From Lachnospiraceae bacterium (lineage in GTDB: Bacteria; Bacillota; Clostridia; Lachnospirales; Lachnospiraceae), in the NCBI GenBank assembly GCA_902363555.1, contig CABJAM010000007.1:62001-126000 (forward strand): DNA of 64,000 nt. Reading direction: 5' to 3'. Shown here in pieces: positions 26,080-35,232 of the stretch. How positions within the stretch are numbered: position 1 is the stretch's first letter; each line of letters starts with the position of its first letter. Under the pieces are notes generated by a model, which saw only the letters and a program-made list of their open reading frames with translations, did not search any database and was not told the DNA's origin. The translations under genes and the position numbers were made by a program.

Positions 26080-27810
26080 TTAAAGCATCGCATTGATCAT
26101 ATCCAGCACAGCCTTCCCAAGCGCTTCCGATTTTGCATCGGCATCCGCCAGCGAAGCGCCCTTAATCCCATAATAGAATTTGATTTTGGGCTCCGTACCG
26201 GAAGGACGCACGCAAAGCCATGCGTCATCATTTAAATCATAATAAAGAACATTGGAGGACGGAAGACCCGTAGGCGTCACTGCCTTTGTAGCCATGTCCA
26301 CGATCTCGTCCTTCTTGTAATCTCTTGCGGAAAGCACCTGATAGCCGCCCACCTCGACCGGCGGATTGCTGCGCAGTGTTTCCATAATGGACTGGATCTT
26401 TGCCAGCCCCTCAATACCGGATAAACCGATGGCTTTCACATCATCCTTATAATAGCCGTACTTCTCATACATATCGATCATGGCATCCCAAAGGGTCTTG
26501 CCCTGTGTCTTATAGTAGGCGGCAGCCTCACACAGCGCCATGGTAGCCACGATGGCGTCCTTATCTCTGGCATGGGTTCCGATCAGGCAGCCGTAGCTTT
26601 CCTCGAAACCAAACAGGTATGTACCCTTGCCGCTGGTCTCAAATCCGAGGATCTGCTGTCCGATGTACTTAAAGCCGGTAAGGCATTCGATCAGGCGGAT
26701 ATTATAGCCTCTGGCAATGGCGTCGGCCATATTGGTCGTCACGATAGTCTTAATGAGCGCGCCGTCCTCAGGAAGTCCTTTCTGCGCTTTCCACTGGCTG
26801 ATCGTGTACTCGGCCAGCAGACATCCGGACATATTTCCAGTGAGGCAGTGATACTCGCCGTCTTTATCCTTGACGCGCACGCCAAGACGGTCCGCATCCG
26901 GGTCGGTGGCCAGTACCAGATCCGCATCCAGCTTTTTGGCCATCTCAAGACCGAGAACAAAGGCTTCGTCCGATTCCGGATTCGGATAGCTTACCGTAGG
27001 AAATTCGCCATCAGGCAGTTCCTGTTCCGGAACGACATAGACGTTATTAAAGCCGATTTCTTTAAGTATACGGCGGGCCGGAATGTTTCCAGTTCCGTGA
27101 AGCGGGGTATAGACGATCTTAATGCTGTCGCCCACTTCCTTAATACTGTCCATATGCTTTACCTGCTTTTTAAGCTCGGCAATGTATTTGTCGTCCACAT
27201 CCTGTCCAATGGTCACATAAAGGCCTGCGGCAATGGCAGCGTCCTTGTCCATGGTCAGCACGTTATTATAATCTGTGACGGCCTTTACTTCATCCATGAT
27301 ACCGGAATCGTGGGGCGGTGTGATCTGCGCGCCATCCTCCCAGTAAACCTTGTAGCCGTTATATTCCGGAGGATTGTGGCTGGCCGTAATGTTGATACCG
27401 GCGATACAGCCAAGGCTGCGCACAGCAAAGGATAATTCCGGCGTCGGTCTTAAAGACTCAAAACGGTACGCCTTAATGCCATTGGCAGCCAGACATAAAG
27501 CGGCTTCCTCGGAAAATTCCGGTGACATGCGGCGGGAGTCATAGGCAATGGCCACGCCCTTGTTCTCTCCGCCCTGCTTTTTAATATAGTTGGCAAGGCC
27601 CTGGGTCGTCTTGCGGACAACATATATATTCATACGGTTGATACCTGCGCCGATAATACCGCGCAGACCGGCGGTGCCAAATTCAAGATCCATATAGAAA
27701 CGTTCTTTTATCTCATTATCATTATCTTTGATACTTAAAAGCTCGGCCTTCGTGGCATCGTCAAAATAAGGGTTTGAAAGCCAGTCTTCATAAATCTGTT
27801 TGTAGTCCAT
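26080..27810 (-). CDS. Phosphoglucomutase / phosphomannomutase
   Basis: Alpha-D-phosphohexomutase interconverting glucose 6- and 1-phosphate (PgcA type). The catalytic phosphoserine loop is ITASHNPPEYNGYK, the metal site ATDPDADRLGVRV, the sugar-binding loop FGFEESYGCLIG, and the phosphate-binding loop RPSGTEPKIKFYY. Length of 576 residues fits this long subfamily. It supplies glucose 1-phosphate to GalU. The start has GGAGGT upstream and the promoter is visible. Confidence 0.95.
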   Translation of the reverse strand: MDYKQIYEDWLSNPYFDDATKAELLSIKDNDNEIKERFYMDLEFGTAGLRGIIGAGINRMNIYVVRKTTQGLANYIKKQGGENKGVAIAYDSRRMSPEFSEEAALCLAANGIKAYRFESLRPTPELSFAVRSLGCIAGINITASHNPPEYNGYKVYWEDGAQITPPHDSGIMDEVKAVTDYNNVLTMDKDAAIAAGLYVTIGQDVDDKYIAELKKQVKHMDSIKEVGDSIKIVYTPLHGTGNIPARRILKEIGFNNVYVVPEQELPDGEFPTVSYPNPESDEAFVLGLEMAKKLDADLVLATDPDADRLGVRVKDKDGEYHCLTGNMSGCLLAEYTISQWKAQKGLPEDGALIKTIVTTNMADAIARGYNIRLIECLTGFKYIGQQILGFETSGKGTYLFGFEESYGCLIGTHARDKDAIVATMALCEAAAYYKTQGKTLWDAMIDMYEKYGYYKDDVKAIGLSGIEGLAKIQSIMETLRSNPPVEVGGYQVLSARDYKKDEIVDMATKAVTPTGLPSSNVLYYDLNDDAWLCVRPSGTEPKIKFYYGIKGASLADADAKSEALGKAVLDMINAML

Positions 27811-27858
27811 TGGAATCTACCTCCTGTGTTCTTCAATTGGGTTAAAATTACAATTCCT

Positions 27859-27887
27859 ATTATAATACATTTGGCTGGAAAAATAAA
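27859..27887 (-). promoter_or_regulatory. Promoter of the phosphoglucomutase gene
   Basis: On the minus strand TTTATT, a 17-nt spacer, and a perfect TATAAT at 27864-27859, about 50 bp before the start codon. Confidence 0.5.
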
Positions 27888-27969
27888 GTAAAATTTAACT
27901 ATAATTAACATTATTTTTGATTTTTCTTTGTCTTTTTTGTGCATTTTTGTCACTCTTTCGACAAACTTT

Positions 27970-29064
27970 TCAGAAGCCGGCCGGCGTGTGATCATTCACG
28001 TCCGCAGCCCGCATCTGGCACATCATATAGCCGTAAAACTTATCCAAAAACTGCTGCCGGGCTCCGGCACTGGCCGCAAAGGCCTCCAGCTTTTCCTGAT
28101 TGCGGGCGGATGTCCAGCTTTTGCGCGTATTATAATAATGATTGGCGATCTTCCAGAACTTTTCGGGAAACAGCATCAGGATGTACAGATATTCCTTTTC
28201 ACCGGCAGTCATGGGCCGCTCACTGTCATAAGCGTATATTATATCCATTCCCAGGTGGATATCCCAACGATTTTTTTCCATCACCTTGCGCAGAAACTGG
28301 TAAAGATCATTGATCTGGATATTCACGTTCATCTTGTCAAAATTGACCGTGGCCATATTGGGAAGCTTTCCGGAGGCTGTGTAGCTGGCAGGAAGACCTG
28401 AATTTCCCCGCATAAGAATCACATTGTGATGATTGTAATCGCCGTGGCAGAGTGTCTTCTCCTCGCCGGCCTCCCGGAGCAGGTCGTCATAGGCGGCATT
28501 TTCGGCCAGCGCATTGACCGCTGCCTGGGCCTGGACAAAAAATTCATCGTAATAGTCCAGATACATTGTTTCAAATTTATTTTTCTGCTTGCGGCTGCGC
28601 ATATAATTTTTAATGGATTTCATTTCCCGGCAGTGCTTTTCAAAAACAACCTTCATGCCGCCATAAAAATAACTGCCAATCCCTTCCCCGGAAAGATTCA
28701 CATGGCGCATGACCTTGTGCAGCCTTGCCAGATTCACAGAGGTCGCCAGCAGGTCCTCCCTGGATTTCATATCGCACTCCCGGCCCTCGTACCAGTCCTT
28801 CACCACAAAGCTTTTATCATAGCGGTTTTTAGATAACAGCTCCCCCTCCCTGTTCACGGTAATCTGGTCGATATTCATATAGCCGCGGTCACGGATCATA
28901 TATTTCGCCATAGATTCAAATACAAGGCGGTTCGGCGAGAGCGGATACTCCCGCACGAGCTTGAGCCCCTGGCTGGTCTCGCAGATAAACGCCCCTCTGC
29001 CCCGGTATGCATTGGTCACCTCAAAAGAATACTGATCCAAAACTTCTTTAATTTTTTCGTCCAC
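27970..29064 (-). CDS. CotS-type spore coat kinase-like protein
   Basis: A 364-369-residue protein with an aminoglycoside-phosphotransferase-like fold. The kinase-type loop is CHGDYNHHNVILM, followed by a DFG-like position changed to VNFDKMNVN; upstream are VVKDWYEGRECD and LARLHKVMRH. The pattern matches the CotS/YsxE/YtaA spore coat family. The start is probably GTG at 29064, since GGAGGG lies 7 nt before it; an ATG at 29079 contains that ribosome site and is less likely. Expected to be a coat component of sporulating cells. Confidence 0.8.
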   Translation of the reverse strand: MDEKIKEVLDQYSFEVTNAYRGRGAFICETSQGLKLVREYPLSPNRLVFESMAKYMIRDRGYMNIDQITVNREGELLSKNRYDKSFVVKDWYEGRECDMKSREDLLATSVNLARLHKVMRHVNLSGEGIGSYFYGGMKVVFEKHCREMKSIKNYMRSRKQKNKFETMYLDYYDEFFVQAQAAVNALAENAAYDDLLREAGEEKTLCHGDYNHHNVILMRGNSGLPASYTASGKLPNMATVNFDKMNVNIQINDLYQFLRKVMEKNRWDIHLGMDIIYAYDSERPMTAGEKEYLYILMLFPEKFWKIANHYYNTRKSWTSARNQEKLEAFAASAGARQQFLDKFYGYMMCQMRAADVNDHTPAGF

Positions 29065-29150
29065 AAAAAATCCCTCCATACTTAGAACCAGAGCTTGTTT
29101 GAAAATCGCTTTCTGTCTAACATATGAAGGGATGTTTTTAATTATTCCTG

Positions 29151-29179
29151 GTATCAGTTCAGAGGAACCGAACGGATAC
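29151..29179. repeat. 29-bp intergenic palindrome
   Basis: GTATCAGTTCAGAGG and CCGAACGGATAC, ending at the stop codon of the binding-protein gene; the outer bases have co-varied (GTATC with GATAC), keeping the pairing. Confidence 0.75.
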
Positions 29180-30801
29180 TACTTCTGTTCAGCCAGCCAT
29201 TCGTTTAGCTGGGTCTGGGCGGTTTCGACCATCTTGTCGATGCCCGCACCTTTTAATTTCTCATTAAATGCCGGTAATTCAGTTTCAATATCAAGGATAC
29301 CGCTGCCGAGACCTTTAATATATTCGTTATAAACATTCGTTACTGCTGTAATCTCATTTTCAAGTCCGGTGGAATTGGTTGTAAAGCCCAGCAGGGAGGA
29401 AATCTCAGGATTTTCATTATCCTTTGCGGAAATTTCCCGCGTCTTTGGATCAGAGCCTGTCCACAGACCGGCCAGATACTGATTGCCAATCTCCCAGCTC
29501 ATGTTGATAAAATAACCGCTGTTATTCATATCCATACCTTCCGGGAAGGTGTATACGCCATCGTCCTGAACAATATAATGGACATCCTTAATACCATAGT
29601 TGAGCAGGTCGATGATCTCTTTATTGGAATACATTAAGTTGAGGAACTTCATGGCATCTTCCGGTTCCTTGCTCGTTACCGGAATGGTCCAGTTAATGGT
29701 ATTTACGGTGGATGTGGTTACCGGAGCGCTGGCTACCTTAACAACTGTCATATCATAACCGCTCTGGGAAACCGTATCCATGAATGTGGAATTTTCTGCA
29801 GCGAAGAAATAGGCAAAGGCCACATTATTTGCTACAAACATATAGTTATTGTCCTGGGTCGTGGCAGCATCCTTATACACATAACCGTTAAGGTACCAGT
29901 CACGGACAACCTGTAAGGCATCTTTATATTCCTGAGTCTCATATAAATTGACAACCTTCGTCGGATCGTCTGTAAAGGCAACAATGTATTCATTGATCAG
30001 ACGGTCATAGGTTTTGGCTTCTGAAAATTCACCGGAAACAAGTACGGGCATAAATGTGGTTACACTTCCCGAGCTGCCGGATGGAGCCATCGGTACAAGG
30101 TCCGTCTGTTCCTTGACAGCCGCAAGGATTTCGGTCAATTCACTCATGGATTTTAAGTTCTGGCCCTGCTCAAGCATCCCGATCTGTTCCAGAATATCGG
30201 TACGCATAGCCACGTACATATTGCTGACCATGTCCTTATTTACCGGAACCGCGTAGGTCTGACCGTCCAGACTGGTCGTCTCCATATAATCCTCTCTCAT
30301 AAGCTTAAGGATATCCTGACCGTATTCTGCCAGCAGATCATCCAATGGCAGCAACTGTTTTTGAGATGTCATGGCCGCAAAGGTCGTCGGCCCGAAGAAA
30401 AATGTGGGCGCCAGATCCAACTGCTCATTGGAGGAAACCATAAGATTGATCTGCTCATTATAGGTTCCGGCCTGTATAGGCCGCAGATCTACTTCCACAT
30501 GGATTAAATCACGGGTGATTTCATTAATGGCCTCGGCAACCTTATCTTTCTCCGATGTGGCACTGCCATTACAATAATAAGCAATGACAATTTCAGAAAT
30601 ATCCTCGTCTTCTCCGTCCTCCGGAGCGGCTGTGGTGGCAGCAGCGTCCGTTTCACCGGTGTCATCACCAGAATCCGCCGCCTGAGTTGCGTCTTTTTTG
30701 GCCTCTGTGGTTTTTGGCGCACTCCCCTCGGAGTTCCCGCAGGCAGCCAGGGATAGGAGCATCACTGCGGATAAAATCAGGACTAACATCTTTTTCATCA
30801 T
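29179..30801 (-). CDS. ABC transporter substrate-binding lipoprotein, orphan
   Basis: Extracellular solute-binding protein of 540 residues, of the carbohydrate family 1 type. The signal peptide ends in LSLAACGNS (lipid Cys near 21), and an acidic/Thr-rich linker runs to about residue 68. The C-terminal part (ENPEISSLLGFTTNSTGLEN, then ITAVTNVYNEY) matches DUF3502-containing proteins that serve oligosaccharide importers in Lachnospiraceae. No permease or ATPase gene is next to it, so it must share a distant transporter. The ATG has AAAAAGGAGG 10 nt upstream. The leader carries unusual structures. Confidence 0.88.
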   Translation of the reverse strand: MMKKMLVLILSAVMLLSLAACGNSEGSAPKTTEAKKDATQAADSGDDTGETDAAATTAAPEDGEDEDISEIVIAYYCNGSATSEKDKVAEAINEITRDLIHVEVDLRPIQAGTYNEQINLMVSSNEQLDLAPTFFFGPTTFAAMTSQKQLLPLDDLLAEYGQDILKLMREDYMETTSLDGQTYAVPVNKDMVSNMYVAMRTDILEQIGMLEQGQNLKSMSELTEILAAVKEQTDLVPMAPSGSSGSVTTFMPVLVSGEFSEAKTYDRLINEYIVAFTDDPTKVVNLYETQEYKDALQVVRDWYLNGYVYKDAATTQDNNYMFVANNVAFAYFFAAENSTFMDTVSQSGYDMTVVKVASAPVTTSTVNTINWTIPVTSKEPEDAMKFLNLMYSNKEIIDLLNYGIKDVHYIVQDDGVYTFPEGMDMNNSGYFINMSWEIGNQYLAGLWTGSDPKTREISAKDNENPEISSLLGFTTNSTGLENEITAVTNVYNEYIKGLGSGILDIETELPAFNEKLKGAGIDKMVETAQTQLNEWLAEQK

Positions 30802-30828
30802 AATAAAAATACCTCCTTTTTGCTATGA

Positions 30829-30862
30829 GCACTTAGCGCCTGTATTTTAGGCGCTTACGTGC
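30829..30862 (-). promoter_or_regulatory. Hairpin just upstream of the binding-protein ribosome site
   Basis: GCACTTAGCGCCT (30829-30841) pairs with AGGCGCTTACGTGC (30849-30862) around a 7-nt loop. On the mRNA it ends about 12 nt before AAAAAGGAGG, so it could affect ribosome loading. Confidence 0.45.
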
Positions 30863-30869
30863 GATGCAT

Positions 30870-30901
30870 AAAAAATTGTTGGCGGGTGACTTTTAGCCGC
30901 C
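30870..30901 (-). terminator. Possible attenuator in the binding-protein leader
   Basis: On the minus strand GGCGG (30901-30897) pairs with CCGCC (30885-30881) and is followed by AACAA and six T residues (30875-30870). It lies between the leader module and the start codon, the place of an attenuator. The stem is only 5 bp, so support is moderate. Confidence 0.4.
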
Positions 30902-30922
30902 TACTATTTTTTAAGATAAGTT

Positions 30923-30982
30923 GTCATGGATTTCCAAAGGAAATCACTGACCGGACCGCGCATCCGCGCGATTCCTGTTATG
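30923..30982 (-). repeat. Leader-type stem module (copy at 30.9 kb)
   Basis: Minus-strand order: CATAACAGGAAT, stem CGCGC-GGAT-GCGCG (30970-30957), spacer TCCG, then GTCAGTGATTTCC with GGAAATCCATGAC (30951-30923). It matches the modules at 4.8, 35.3 and 63.1 kb in order, spacing and the GTC...GAC ends. It lies about 120 bp before the binding-protein gene. Confidence 0.55.
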
Positions 30983-31062
30983 CTTGTATCTTATCATAAA
31001 ACATATCAAAAGAAGGTGTATAATCCTGTCATAACCTTTGTAAAAAATCGCTGTAACTTTTT

Positions 31063-31204
31063 CGCACCCTGCCTGGCGGTGAATCGCGGCAGTGGCTGCA
31101 AAGGTAAAACAGCTCCTCTATGTAACTCGTTGCTTCACTGTGCCGGGTCGCGGTGGTCGCCAAACGGATGCGCAAGTGCCCCAGTTTGTCTCGTCGCTTC
31201 GCGC
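31063..31204. repeat. Diverged pair of 83-bp-type repeats
   Basis: Shares TCGCGGCAGT, CTCGTTGCTTC, GCCGGGTCGCGGTGGTCGCC and CCCCAGTTTGTCTCGTCGCTT with the pair at 19973-20138. As there, it abuts a minus-strand terminator. Confidence 0.65.
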
Positions 31205-31242
31205 AAAAAAATCCCAGAAACACAAAATGTGTTCCTGGGATT
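31205..31242 (-). terminator. Intrinsic terminator of asnA
   Basis: AATCCCAGAAACACA (31210-31224) pairs with TGTGTTCCTGGGATT (31228-31242) with one mismatch and a 3-nt loop; the minus strand continues as seven T residues (31211-31205). Confidence 0.9.
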
Positions 31243-31268
31243 ATATATAGTGCATATGCATTACTCTT

Positions 31269-32279
31269 TTACAGGAGCCAGATACCTTTTTCCTCGCAGG
31301 CTTCCACAATACCATCCGGCCAGAAGGAGGACTGGACCTCGCCCACGTGTGCCTTGCGCAGAAAGAACATACATATTCTTGACTGGCCGATGCCGCCGCC
31401 GATCGTATACGGAAGCTCTCCGGCCAACAGCGATTTCTGGAAGGGCAGGTTGACACGGTCCATACAATTGCGGGTCTCCAGTTGGCGAAGCAGTGTCTCC
31501 TCATCCACGCGGATACCCATGGAGGAAAGCTCCAGGGCGATATCAAGCACCGGATAATAGACAAGGATGTCGCCATTTAAAGACCAGTCGTCATAGTCGG
31601 GTGCACGTCCGTCGTGAGGCTTTCCGGAAGCCAGACTGCCGCCGATCTGCATAAGGAATACAGCGCCCTTTTGCTTTGCGATGGCGTATTCTCTTTCCTT
31701 TGGCGTCTTATCCGGATACATGTCCTCAAGCTCCTGAGCAGTGAGGAAATAAATTTCCGGCGGGAGTATCGGTTTTATGTAGCCATATTTCTCAGACATA
31801 TAGCTTTCTGTATAACGCAGAGCATCATAAACACGGCGCACAGTCTCCTTTAACGTATCGAAATTGCGCTCCTCTTTGGAAATGATCTTTTCCCAGTCCC
31901 ACTGATCCACAAAGATCGAGTGCAGATTATCCGTGTCCTCATCCCGTCGGATGGCGTTCATATCTGTATACAGACCCTCGCCCTTATGGAAGCCATAGCG
32001 CTTGAGAGCCATACGTTTCCATTTGGCCAGGGAATGGACGATTTCAACCTCATGGTCGGCCTGCTCCTTGATTCCAAAACGTACCGGGCGCTCTACACCA
32101 TTGAGCGTATCGTTAAGTCCGCTTTCCGGCGCGACAAATAAGGGCGCGGAGACACGGGTCAGATTCAACTGATTGGCGAGCTCGCGTTCAAAATAATCTT
32201 TTACATATTTTATGGCAATTTCTGTTTCCCGAATATCCAGGTGAGAAACATATCCTTCCGGAATGACTAGGTTCTCCAT
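31269..32279 (-). CDS. asnA: Aspartate--ammonia ligase
   Basis: Ammonia-dependent asparagine synthetase, of class II aminoacyl-tRNA-synthetase fold. Motifs include LNLTRVSAPLFV, KRMALKRYGFHKGEGLYTDM, RRDEDTDNLHSIFVDQWDWE and the C-terminal TIGGGIGQSRICMFFLRKAH. The ATG at 32279 (MENLVIPEGY) has AGGAGG 9 nt upstream; an upstream extension to 32369 is not supported. The 336-residue length equals known AsnA. No T-box leader was found. A strong terminator follows. Confidence 0.96.
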   Translation of the reverse strand: MENLVIPEGYVSHLDIRETEIAIKYVKDYFERELANQLNLTRVSAPLFVAPESGLNDTLNGVERPVRFGIKEQADHEVEIVHSLAKWKRMALKRYGFHKGEGLYTDMNAIRRDEDTDNLHSIFVDQWDWEKIISKEERNFDTLKETVRRVYDALRYTESYMSEKYGYIKPILPPEIYFLTAQELEDMYPDKTPKEREYAIAKQKGAVFLMQIGGSLASGKPHDGRAPDYDDWSLNGDILVYYPVLDIALELSSMGIRVDEETLLRQLETRNCMDRVNLPFQKSLLAGELPYTIGGGIGQSRICMFFLRKAHVGEVQSSFWPDGIVEACEEKGIWLL

Positions 32280-32518
32280 GGGTTTGGCCTCCTGTTTATA
32301 TATTACAGACGTCTTGAATACTTTCAAACATTGCTGTTCACTGGAGGGCCAGTAAACAGTAACCTTCAAACCTCTGCTCTTTTTATCTTATGCGGTACTT
32401 CGTGTCACATGCTTTAATTAACAGTGGATTTTTAATAAATGTCATATTATCACGTTAAAGCGCTCTATGTCAACCCATTTCTGCATTTTTGTTCCTATAA
32501 TCCTTCACTTTCTAACGT

Positions 32519-34558
32519 TTACTGTTGAACGGTTTCGGGCATCACCCCATAAAAGTCCGTCAGCGATTTATCCTTATCAAACAGATGATAATACTGCAGT
32601 GCCTGATATTGTTCCAAAATATCCGAATATGGATTGTCCGATGTATTGTAATAATTGCCCTCGCTGTCAATATAGACATTACCGGTGATCACCGGGAGCT
32701 TTTCGTACAATTCCGAAAGGAATTTCTGGTATCCGGTCTTTTCCAGTCCGGCCACATCCATCAGCAGAGTGCTGAGATAATTGACACTGATCCGGTCGAT
32801 CTCCTTCTCCTCGATATCGTAGTTGGCCCAAATGACAAAGGGCACAATATAGCGGTTCTGCTGGTTTTCCAGCGATGTGTCATTGCTCTTGCCATTGAGA
32901 GCCAGCACCGGAGAGGCGATGATATCCGCCGGCTGATGATCTCCGAACATAACGATCACAGTCTTTTCATCCTGGTTTTTAAAATACTCCACCATTGATT
33001 CAAATGCCGCGTCCGATTCCCGGATCAGAGACAGATAAAGCTCTGTATAATGCTGGACCTTTGCGCTGGAGGCGTTAAATTCCAGCTTTATGTTGGGGAT
33101 AAAGTTGTCAAAATCCTCATAGTAGCCGCCATGGTTTTGCATGGTCACCTCAAAGGCAAACAGGCGGTCGTTATTGTCCTTCTGCTCATACAGGTCAATA
33201 ATCTGATCAAAGGCGCTGCGGTCGGATACATATTTTCGCAAAATATCCTTATGTTTAAAGTCATAGATGAAATATGTTTCGTCAAACCCAAAGTAGGGAT
33301 AAACTTCATCCCGGTCCCAGCCGGAGGCATAGTAAGGATGCAGCCCCGCGGTTTTATACCCAAGCGAGCCAAGATAGGATGTCAATGTGGGCATTTCCCG
33401 GTTCACATACTGCTGGTAGGCCACACTTCCCTGGGGTAAAAAGGCCATGGAATGTCCGGTGAGAAACTCAAATTCCGTGTTTGCTGTGTTACCACCCTTG
33501 ACCGATACAAAAAGATTTCCTTTCACTGTATCCTCTGTCAGATTATGTATAAATGGCATATAATCCTCATTTGTCTGAAAATCTCCCAGCACCGACAGGT
33601 CACTGAATGCTTCATTCATTATGACGATAATATTCGGCTTATCCGCCACACTGCCAGCAGAATTGCCATTTTCCTGGTCCGAATCCGGCTGGTCCACAGC
33701 ATCGGATGCTTCGTAAGGCTCCATGATCGTTTCCACATTGGCCACCGAATAGCCAGATGGCTTTTTCATTTCGATATATTGCAGGTCGTATATGAAGCTC
33801 ACGGCAAAGCCATTGGTTTTATACAAATAATTGGGGGTAAAAAGCGTCTCCTCCAGATTAAAAAAGCTTTTCACACTGTCCACCTGGAGCCCCCAGGTGA
33901 GCAGGACTACCAGTGCAGAGCAAACCACCGCGCCGGCCACACGGCCAATAATGTTTTTTACGTTAATTTTCGGAAGCCGAAGCTGTATTTTTGAGGCAAT
34001 GACAATGACGAGCACAAAGGCCAATGCCACAACGAGCATACGAAATTCCACGGCAAAGTTGTAATTACTTGTCACACTCATGGCCGTGCGAAGCGACATC
34101 AGATCCCATGGCAGGATTGGCGAGGAACGGAAGCACACCGTATAATAATTGGCGATGCCCACGATCATAGGAAACAGTGTTCCGATGATCCCCGCTGCCT
34201 TAGCCCTTCCGGTGATAAAAAACAGCAGGGCAAATAATACATAATAAAAGCCGATATTTAAAAGCTGCAACGGCACTTCCATCATAAAAGCGTTATGGGA
34301 ATAGGCTTCGATCAGATAGAAGCAGGCCGGCGGCAGGATCAGCATAGCCACAAGGCCCGGCACGCCCTTGAGCTTAAATTTCATATTTAACAACAGGCCA
34401 ATGGCAGCGATCAGCCCCATACAGGCCCAAAAGGCAGGCCAGGAAAAGCCCTCCCCCACAACGTGATAAATATAAACACCGATGAGCGCTGCAATGATGC
34501 AGAAATTTATGTTCATTTTACGCCCGGGCTTTATAAAAATCTGTTTTATTTTATTCAT
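32519..34558 (-). CDS. LTA synthase family sulfatase, membrane-anchored
   Basis: Polyglycerolphosphate-type transferase related to LtaS: about five N-terminal membrane helices (residues 15-260) and an extracellular sulfatase domain from about residue 305 (PNIIVIMNEAFSDL). The expected catalytic Thr lies in GGNTANTEFEFLTGHS, metal residues in GLHPYYASGWDRDEV and MFGDHQPADI. The start is probably the ATG at 34558 (MNKIKQ), with GGAG 7 nt upstream. It makes or modifies lipoteichoic-type polymers; whether it is a primary synthase or a glycan phosphoglycerol transferase cannot be decided. Confidence 0.88.
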   Translation of the reverse strand: MNKIKQIFIKPGRKMNINFCIIAALIGVYIYHVVGEGFSWPAFWACMGLIAAIGLLLNMKFKLKGVPGLVAMLILPPACFYLIEAYSHNAFMMEVPLQLLNIGFYYVLFALLFFITGRAKAAGIIGTLFPMIVGIANYYTVCFRSSPILPWDLMSLRTAMSVTSNYNFAVEFRMLVVALAFVLVIVIASKIQLRLPKINVKNIIGRVAGAVVCSALVVLLTWGLQVDSVKSFFNLEETLFTPNYLYKTNGFAVSFIYDLQYIEMKKPSGYSVANVETIMEPYEASDAVDQPDSDQENGNSAGSVADKPNIIVIMNEAFSDLSVLGDFQTNEDYMPFIHNLTEDTVKGNLFVSVKGGNTANTEFEFLTGHSMAFLPQGSVAYQQYVNREMPTLTSYLGSLGYKTAGLHPYYASGWDRDEVYPYFGFDETYFIYDFKHKDILRKYVSDRSAFDQIIDLYEQKDNNDRLFAFEVTMQNHGGYYEDFDNFIPNIKLEFNASSAKVQHYTELYLSLIRESDAAFESMVEYFKNQDEKTVIVMFGDHQPADIIASPVLALNGKSNDTSLENQQNRYIVPFVIWANYDIEEKEIDRISVNYLSTLLMDVAGLEKTGYQKFLSELYEKLPVITGNVYIDSEGNYYNTSDNPYSDILEQYQALQYYHLFDKDKSLTDFYGVMPETVQQ

Positions 34559-34583
34559 TTCTCCACTCCGTTTCTCAGACATT

Positions 34584-34612
34584 GTGACAGTTCAGATAAG
34601 CTGAACTGTTAC
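34584..34612. repeat. 29-bp intergenic palindrome
   Basis: GTGACAGTTCAG and CTGAACTGTTAC; the last bases overlap the stop of the NUDIX gene. Confidence 0.8.
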
Positions 34613-35214
34613 CAGACATTGACCCCTTTTCCGGAATGTATCTTCCGTGCACGGTCAATAATTTTATAATAGATTGGAAGCATATGCTTGTCCGGCTCAC
34701 TGACATAGGACTCCAACGCATCTATGGGAAGCCAGCCGACACGGCTGTTTTCGTCAGGCTTAATCCGCAGCGGCGCTGACGTATCCGCTGTAAATCCATA
34801 GCAGACCGAAAGATGCAGGTGTGCATTCACCGGCGCCCCATGCTTTTCATGGGCCGGAACCGTAAGAATATCCAAAGATATGATCGACTCTGTAATGGGT
34901 GTCAATGTGTCGATTCCCGTCTCCTCCACGGCCTCACGGATGGCCACAGCCATAAGATCACAGTCGCCGTCGGCATGGCCGCCGCTCCAGGCCCACGACT
35001 TGTAAATATTGTGATATGCCATTAAAACCTTGGTCATGGATGCATCAAAAATCATCGATGAGGATGTCATGTGGGCAATGGCATTGCTCCGCAGCAAAAC
35101 GTCCTTTTTATTGTTCCGGATAAAATTAACGATAATATCCTTTTCTAATTCTTCCCGGCGGGAGGATGGCGCAAAAGCCTCCACCTCTGCCAGAAGATCA
35201 TCTATTTCTACCAT
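34609..35214 (-). CDS. NUDIX hydrolase
   Basis: Cytosolic NUDIX-family pyrophosphohydrolase of about 201 residues. The NUDIX box reads GGHADGDCDLMAVAIREAV then EETG, with the usual REXXEE core, but Cys at the position of the first Glu, as in other GGHADGD-type members. The ATG at 35214 (MVEIDDLL) has GGGAG 10 nt upstream. The frame stays open through the leader modules to 35304, so two earlier starts encoded by the modules (MRRQGDFIN from 35244, with AGGAG 8 nt before it, and MAKQV from 35304) could add 10 or 30 residues. Substrate unknown. Confidence 0.85.
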   Translation of the reverse strand: MVEIDDLLAEVEAFAPSSRREELEKDIIVNFIRNNKKDVLLRSNAIAHMTSSSMIFDASMTKVLMAYHNIYKSWAWSGGHADGDCDLMAVAIREAVEETGIDTLTPITESIISLDILTVPAHEKHGAPVNAHLHLSVCYGFTADTSAPLRIKPDENSRVGWLPIDALESYVSEPDKHMLPIYYKIIDRARKIHSGKGVNVW

Positions 35215-35232
35215 ATTTATAAAATCTCCCTG

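Noticed and set aside
26572..27435. Long plus-strand open frame (287 codons) opposite the phosphoglucomutase gene
   Set aside because: It is antisense to a clear, complete Pgm gene and has no ribosome site or family features; its length comes from codon bias of the true gene.
32280..32500. T-box leader before asnA
   Set aside because: The conserved T-box sequence and terminator/antiterminator pair are absent on the minus strand.
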